Assembly (NCBI GenBank): GCA_003577365.1
Contig: QEUY01000641.1
Coordinates: forward strand, 1 to 5,517
Direction: 5' to 3'
DNA from: Chloroflexota bacterium
GTDB taxonomy: Bacteria; Chloroflexota; Anaerolineae; Caldilineales; Caldilineaceae
Length of the DNA: 5,517 nt
Shown here: positions 1 to 5,517 of the stretch, in pieces
How the letters are laid out: every line of letters begins with the position of its first letter
How positions within the stretch are numbered: position 1 is the first letter of the stretch
The notes under the pieces: generated by a model
What the model saw: the letters and a program-made list of their open reading frames with translations, nothing else
The model's database searches: none
Told to the model about the DNA's origin: nothing
Program-made: the position numbers and the translations under genes

Positions 1-1129
1 TTCTCGATCAACTGCTGCATCACGTCGGGCCGCACAAACGCCCCCTGGCCGCCGACCAGGTTGAAGCCATAGCAGCCTTCGGTGTTGGTGATGTGCAGCA
101 GGAACTGATAGGCCTCGGTGGGGTGGGCCGTGCCGTTGAGGATGTTCCAGGTGCCGCCGCGGATCTGGCTGGGGAAGCGGCCATCTTCGCGCGTGGGGAA
201 GAGGATCTGCGAGGCCTCGACCACCGCCGGGTCTTTGGCATCGCGCTTGAGATTCCGCACGTTGAGCGACCCGCCCCAGTTCATGCTGATCTTGCCCTCC
301 AACTGGGCGGCGGGCAGGTCTTCCACCGCGCCCGGCGCGGGCAGCACCTTGTCGGTCACGGCCAGATCATAGAGCCAGCGCAGCGCGGCCTGCGAGTTCT
401 CGTCGTCGAGCAGGACACATTTCGTGCCTTCCTCGTTGATCAATTCGCCGTTCCAGATGCGCGGCAGCACGGCCAGCGAGACTTCGGCGATGCCGACCGC
501 CAGCCCGAAGCGCTCGCCCTCCTTGTAGAGCGCGCGTGCCCACTCGCCGATCTGATCCATCGAGGTCTCATGGCCGGTCGGGTCCGGCAGCTCAAAGCCC
601 GCCTCGTTGAAGTGGACGGCGTTGGTGACCAGCGTGTCCCAACCGGCCCAGCCCCAACTGGGCAGCCCATAGAGCTTGCCCTGGTAATATTGCAGCTTCA
701 TAAACTGCTCGTACCACTGCGACAGGTCGGTGGCGTCGGCCTGCACCAGGTCGTCGATCGGCATGATGATCTGCTTGTTGATGGCGCGCCAGAAATGGAA
801 ATGCGAGGGGTCAAAGGCGATGATGTCGCCCAGATCGCCGGCGGCGTGCTGGGCATACATCTTGCCGTAGTTGTCCTGCTGGCTGGAACCGCGATGTTGA
901 CGTTGGGATGGCTCTCCTTGAACGTCTCGATCCGTTCCTCGTTCCAGCCGGTGCCGGGCGCGCGGAAGGTGTCCCACTTCAGGTTGACGGTATCGCCGCC
1001 GGGGGCTGCACCGCCTTCGCCGGTCTGCGCCTGGGGCGCGGCCGTGGGCGCACATGCCGCCAACACGCCCACCGTGGCTAGCGCGCCGCTCATCCTCAAA
1101 AAGCCACGTCGCGAGATCTGCTGTGTCAT
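1..1129 (-). pseudogene. ABC transporter solute-binding lipoprotein (family 1, sugar type), frameshifted, C-terminus outside window
   Basis: This is the receptor of an ABC importer, probably for a sugar or related solute, anchored outside the cytoplasmic membrane. The start at 1129 is chosen because it follows an AGGAGG site and opens a clear leader: twin-arginine motif SRRGFLR (residues 6-12), hydrophobic stretch to residue 23, and lipobox LAAC with Cys26. An Ala/Pro/Gly linker follows, then mature sequence from about residue 46 (VNLKWDTF). The frame breaks near residue 81-84. Read literally, the product ends after 143 aa at a stop at 698-700. Past the break, a second minus-strand frame stays open to the window edge and reads like the same family (DNYGKMYAQHAAGDLGDIIAFD, then KLYGLPSWGWAGWDTL, RGGTWNILNGTAHPTEAYQF). 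Once repaired, about 376 residues lie in the window; family members usually have 400-450, so 40-70 are missing at the left. The solute cannot be told. True pseudogene or sequencing error is undecided. Confidence 0.88.
876..890 (-). other. Frameshift site in the solute-binding protein gene
   Basis: The upstream frame reads HPNVNIAVPAS and then turns into low-complexity nonsense, while the frame carrying QQDNYGKMYAQ becomes sensible at the same place. The change equals a net loss of one base (mod 3). The site is a short repeat on the plus strand, CTG-CTGG-CTGG (876-886). Restoring a third four-base unit would give VPASQQDNYGKM without a break, so a slipped-strand loss is one explanation. A single missing base, for example in GCGG(G)TTCC, fits equally well. 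That there is a shift is seen directly; its cause is inferred. Confidence 0.85.
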
Positions 1130-1139
1130 CGTCCTTTGT

Positions 1140-1145
1140 CCTCCT
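1140..1145 (-). promoter_or_regulatory. Ribosome binding site for the solute-binding protein
   Basis: On the minus strand this reads AGGAGG, 10 nt before the ATG at 1129-1127. It settles the start: the same frame is open upstream to another ATG at 1357, but only the 1129 start has this site and directly yields a Tat/lipobox leader. A second, weaker AAGGAC at 1131-1136 is too close to the start to act. Confidence 0.75.
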
Positions 1146-1147
1146 AG

Positions 1148-1224
1148 TGGTTCGATCTGATGGTTCGATCTGGTCGTTCGGGCAGATGGTTTCCAGCGGA
1201 TGGTTCGATTGGCAATTCGATTGG
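1148..1224. repeat. Degenerate ~13-bp tandem repeat (TGGTTCGATCTGR) upstream of the solute-binding protein
   Basis: Six successive units can be aligned on the plus strand, with cores starting at 1151, 1164, 1177, 1190, 1204 and 1216, so the spacing is 13, 13, 13, 14 and 12. The first two units are nearly identical (TGGTTCGATCTG at 1148-1159 and 1161-1172). The third (TTCGGG) and fourth (TTTCCA) are degenerate, and the fifth and sixth again carry TTCGATTGG. The last includes a perfect short dyad, CAAT-TCG-ATTG, at 1213-1223. The array ends 3 bp from the Shine-Dalgarno site, so it lies in the leader or promoter of the minus-strand gene. It could be an operator array, a leader RNA element, or simply a decayed microsatellite-like repeat. 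Confidence 0.7.
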
Positions 1225-1511
1225 GAAGCAGTGGCGCGGCCCGGCGCATCGAGAGCAGCACCCGGCGAAACACTACGCGCCCACATGAGGAAACGCCAAC
1301 AAGAGAGCGCCGATCACACAGCAACCAGACGATCCAACCGGGGAGCGGTGTCCGCACTCTGTCCGGGCCAACTGCCGGATGATGGAACAGGGACGTCGTC
1401 TGCGACTGTGCCGAGCATGGGTCGAGCGTAGACCGATTACATCACAACTTATCCTACGGCGCAAGTAGCCATCGCGACCAGAGACACACACCGCCCCGTT
1501 GATTCGTCTGG

Positions 1512-1541
1512 TTGCCGCGGGCTGCGCTTGTCTGGTATATT
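1512..1541 (+). promoter_or_regulatory. Candidate sigma70-type promoter for the 2-hydroxyacid dehydrogenase
   Basis: TTGCCG (1512-1517, four of six bases as in TTGACA), an 18-nt spacer and TATATT (1536-1541, five of six as in TATAAT). Transcription would start near 1548-1550, giving a leader of about 85 nt before the ATG at 1635. It is the best match in this GC-rich gap and is correctly placed, but it is a consensus match only. Confidence 0.4.
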
Positions 1542-1623
1542 GGCGGCTGCAACCATGCGTCTGCGCGTTCCCAACTGCCGCCCAACCGCCGCGGGACGGC
1601 CTTCGCCATTTTCTAACCATTCG

Positions 1624-1628
1624 AGGAG
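1624..1628 (+). promoter_or_regulatory. Ribosome binding site for the 2-hydroxyacid dehydrogenase
   Basis: AGGAG lies 6 nt before the ATG at 1635. Its strength and spacing support this start, which also gives a full-length protein beginning with the expected first beta strand (SVLTN). Confidence 0.8.
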
Positions 1629-1634
1629 CCGGCC

Positions 1635-2579
1635 ATGCCCCACAGTGTGCTGACCAATACCCAGCTTTCCGCCGAAATTCTGGAGATGCTCACCCCGCAG
1701 TGTACGGTCACGGTCTGGCAAGGTGACGCCACCGACCCGGCGATCTTGGCCGAAACCGAAGGATTCTTTGTCTACGGCCACCCCAAGATCGCAGGCCCGC
1801 TCATGGACCGCATGCCCAACCTGCGTGTGATCAGCAACTTCGGCGTCGGCGTCGACCACATCCATCTGGGCGACGCCAAAACGCGCGGCATCGCGGTCGG
1901 CAACACCCCGCGCCTGGTGGACGGCGCCACCGCCGACCTGACCTTTGCCCTGCTCATGGCCGCGGCGCGCAACCTGATCATCGGCGACCGCTATGCGCGC
2001 AGCGCCGAGTTCACCGTCTATGACCCCAACCTGCTGCACGGCTATGAAGTCCACGGCGCGACCATCGGCATCGTCGGCATGGGCAACATTGGGCAGCAGG
2101 TGGCGCGCCGGGCGCGCGGCTTCGACATGACGGTCCTCTATCACAACCGCAAGCGCAACGAAGCCGCCGAAGCCGAGCTGGGCGCGACCTATCTGCCCCT
2201 GGACGATCTGCTGCAGCAGGCCGACTTCGTGACGCTCAACGTGCCGCTGACCGCCGAGACGCGCCACTTGATCGGCCGCGAGCAACTGCGCCGCATGCGC
2301 CCCACCGCCTTTCTGATCAACGTAGCGCGCGGCGGTGTGGTGGACCATAACGCGCTCGTCGAAGCCCTGCAAGAAGGCTGGATCGCGGGCGCGGCGCTCG
2401 ACGTGACCGAACCCGAACCGCTGCCGCGCGACCATCCTCTGCTGCGCATGGACAACGTGGTGATCGCGCCCCATCTGGGCAGCGCCACACGCCAGACCCG
2501 CTACAATATGGCGCGGCGCGCCGTGGACAACCTGCTGGCAGGGCTGGAAGGCAGGCCGCTGCCCAACCGCATCGCCTGA
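1635..2579 (+). CDS. D-2-hydroxyacid dehydrogenase (glyoxylate/hydroxypyruvate reductase type)
   Basis: A complete 314-aa cytosolic NAD(P)-dependent enzyme that interconverts a 2-keto acid and its D-2-hydroxy acid. The length is normal for the family. The split substrate domain occupies about residues 1-95 and 285-314 and includes the conserved SNFGVGVDHI (68-76). The Rossmann domain lies between and carries the dinucleotide motif GMGNIG (148-153). All three catalytic residues are present: Arg232 (NVARGGVVD), Glu259 (DVTEPEP) and His280 (APHLGSAT). After the second Rossmann strand the sequence is YHNRKRN (169-175), with basic residues and no Asp, which in this family suggests NADPH preference. 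The likely substrates are glyoxylate or hydroxypyruvate; the exact one cannot be read from sequence. It has a good ribosome site and a separate promoter candidate, and is divergent from a sugar-type importer receptor, so a role in sugar-acid metabolism is possible. The family is sure, the substrate is not. Confidence 0.95.
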   Translation: MPHSVLTNTQLSAEILEMLTPQCTVTVWQGDATDPAILAETEGFFVYGHPKIAGPLMDRMPNLRVISNFGVGVDHIHLGDAKTRGIAVGNTPRLVDGATADLTFALLMAAARNLIIGDRYARSAEFTVYDPNLLHGYEVHGATIGIVGMGNIGQQVARRARGFDMTVLYHNRKRNEAAEAELGATYLPLDDLLQQADFVTLNVPLTAETRHLIGREQLRRMRPTAFLINVARGGVVDHNALVEALQEGWIAGAALDVTEPEPLPRDHPLLRMDNVVIAPHLGSATRQTRYNMARRAVDNLLAGLEGRPLPNRIA

Positions 2580-2623
2580 TCGCCAGAGCCGCGCATCCCC
2601 TATCCCGCCGGCGTGCGGCCCAT

Positions 2624-2641
2624 CGTCGCAGCCGTCGCAGC
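2624..2641. repeat. Perfect 9-bp tandem duplication
   Basis: CGTCGCAGC occurs twice without a gap (2624-2632 and 2633-2641), 45 bp after the dehydrogenase stop. With only two copies it is probably a slippage product; no function is evident. Confidence 0.6.
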
Positions 2642-2657
2642 CTCATGGGTATGCTCC

Positions 2658-2689
2658 TCACCGGCTGTCGCCGGCCCTCTCCGGGGTGA
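2658..2689 (+). terminator. GC-rich hairpin downstream of the dehydrogenase, weak terminator candidate
   Basis: CCGGC (2661-2665), a TGTC loop and GCCGG (2670-2674) form a perfect 5-bp stem. An alternative larger fold pairs TCACCGG (2658-2664) with CCGGGGTGA (2681-2689), with a two-base bulge. No T tract follows, the sequence continuing AAATGGGG, so it is not a canonical rho-independent terminator. It could be a short dispersed palindromic repeat instead. Confidence 0.25.
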
Positions 2690-2697
2690 AAATGGGG

Positions 2698-2726
2698 TTG
2701 AATAGGCAGGACATTCCACATATTAC
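2698..2726 (+). promoter_or_regulatory. Candidate promoter for the hybrid sensor kinase
   Basis: TTGAAT (2698-2703), a 17-nt spacer and TATTAC (2721-2726), each four of six bases as in the consensus, sit in the AT-richer part of the gap. TATAGT at 2765-2770 is a competing -10 box but has only a poor -35 (TTTGGG at 2743-2748, 16-nt spacer). Either would give a long leader of 140-180 nt. The evidence is consensus matching only. Confidence 0.3.
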
Positions 2727-2911
2727 AATGACAGCGTACCCATTTGGGCGCCTCCAAACGTACCTATAGTGTAAGTCCTTTAGGCTAAGTCGACGGCCGT
2801 TTTTAGACAGCGCGGCCCAATACAGCAACCGGCCCTCAAGACAGCTTGGGGGTCATTCCCTGGGATACCCAGTGTGGTGGCCCTGACTCGAAATTGGTAT
2901 GCGACCCTGGT

Positions 2912-5517
<2,606 letters not shown>

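Larger units (their letters stand above)
1130..1634. other. Divergent intergenic region (505 bp)
   Basis: This region separates the leftward lipoprotein gene from the rightward dehydrogenase gene. It holds the lipoprotein ribosome site (1140-1145), the 13-bp repeat array (1148-1224), a candidate rightward promoter (1512-1541) and the dehydrogenase ribosome site (1624-1628). Between about 1225 and 1500 I find no convincing gene: the open frames there lack ribosome sites and protein-like composition. A small dyad TCCGG-8 nt-CCGGA lies at 1362-1379. For the leftward promoter the best I see is weak: on the minus strand TTGGCG, an 18-nt spacer, then TAGTGT, near 1265-1295. It matches the consensus too poorly to call. 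The region is long for a simple divergent promoter, so further regulatory sites are possible. Confidence 0.6.
2580..2911. other. Intergenic region between dehydrogenase and sensor kinase (332 bp)
   Basis: The left half is GC-rich and holds a perfect 9-bp tandem duplication (2624-2641) and a GC-rich hairpin candidate (2658-2689). The right half, from about 2688 to 2805, is clearly AT-richer than its surroundings and holds candidate promoter elements. TAG at 2804-2806 is the last stop in the kinase frame, so the kinase cannot start before 2807. A small perfect dyad, CTGGG-ATA-CCCAG, lies at 2860-2872, about 40 nt before the chosen kinase start. I find no gene, tRNA or clear rho-independent terminator with a T tract. 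The gap argues that the two flanking genes are not one operon. Confidence 0.55.

Noticed and set aside
93..1160. Plus-strand open frame of 355 codons opposite the solute-binding protein
   Set aside because: It is a shadow of the minus-strand gene in GC-rich DNA. It has no ribosome site and no recognisable domain, and the minus strand shows a clear Tat/lipobox protein. It stays open across the frameshift only by chance.
1130..1357. Upstream extension of the solute-binding protein to an ATG at 1357
   Set aside because: The added 76 residues are Arg-rich, lie across the tandem repeat and would bury the Tat signal inside the protein. The 1129 start has AGGAGG and gives a proper leader.
1054..1431. 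Small plus-strand open frames in the divergent gap (for example 1054-1431 and 1200-1382)
   Set aside because: They have no ribosome sites and low-complexity Ser/Arg-rich translations, and they overlap the repeat array and the lipoprotein leader on the other strand.
1449..2474. Minus-strand open frame of 341 codons opposite the dehydrogenase
   Set aside because: The plus strand encodes a complete dehydrogenase with all catalytic residues and a good ribosome site; the antisense product is His/Gly/Val-rich and resembles nothing.
2860..2872. Perfect dyad CTGGG-ATA-CCCAG before the kinase start
   Set aside because: A 5-bp stem with a 3-nt loop is expected by chance in sequence of this composition. 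It has no T tract and no second copy nearby, so it was noted only within the intergenic entry.

Overview
The window is a GC-rich bacterial segment with three protein-coding loci and no RNA gene, CRISPR array or insertion sequence that I can support. The Tat-type lipoprotein leader on the solute-binding protein (SRRGFLR followed by LAAC and an Ala/Pro/Gly linker) and the large PAS-rich hybrid kinase are typical of Chloroflexota such as Caldilineae or Anaerolineae. That assignment is inference from style, not a database match.

Layout. Positions 1-1129 (minus strand) hold most of an ABC-transporter sugar-type solute-binding lipoprotein. Its C-terminus lies beyond the left edge. Its frame is broken once, near 876-890, although about 290 stop-free, sensible codons follow the break. 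A 505-bp divergent intergenic region (1130-1634) contains the lipoprotein's Shine-Dalgarno site, a degenerate tandem repeat of about 13 bp just upstream of it, and a plausible sigma70-type promoter for the rightward gene. Positions 1635-2579 (plus) encode a complete 314-aa D-2-hydroxyacid dehydrogenase of the glyoxylate/hydroxypyruvate reductase type. A 332-bp gap (2580-2911), AT-richer in its right half, separates it from a large hybrid sensor histidine kinase that starts near 2912 (plus) and runs off the right edge. The kinase is open for 868 codons: two membrane segments, three PAS domains, HisKA, HATPase and one receiver domain.

How they may work together. The divergent pair joins an importer receptor for a carbohydrate-like solute to a soluble reductase of 2-keto/2-hydroxy acids, so a shared role in sugar or sugar-acid use is possible but unproven. 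The kinase has its own upstream gap and almost no extracytoplasmic domain, so it probably senses an intracellular or membrane signal through its PAS domains. Nothing here ties it directly to the other two genes.

I do not see a clearly undescribed multi-gene system. The points most worth a second look are the frameshift and its possible slippage origin, the 13-bp repeat array next to the lipoprotein start, and the altered receiver domain of the kinase (Ala in place of the switch Thr/Ser, plus an Ala/Pro-rich insertion).
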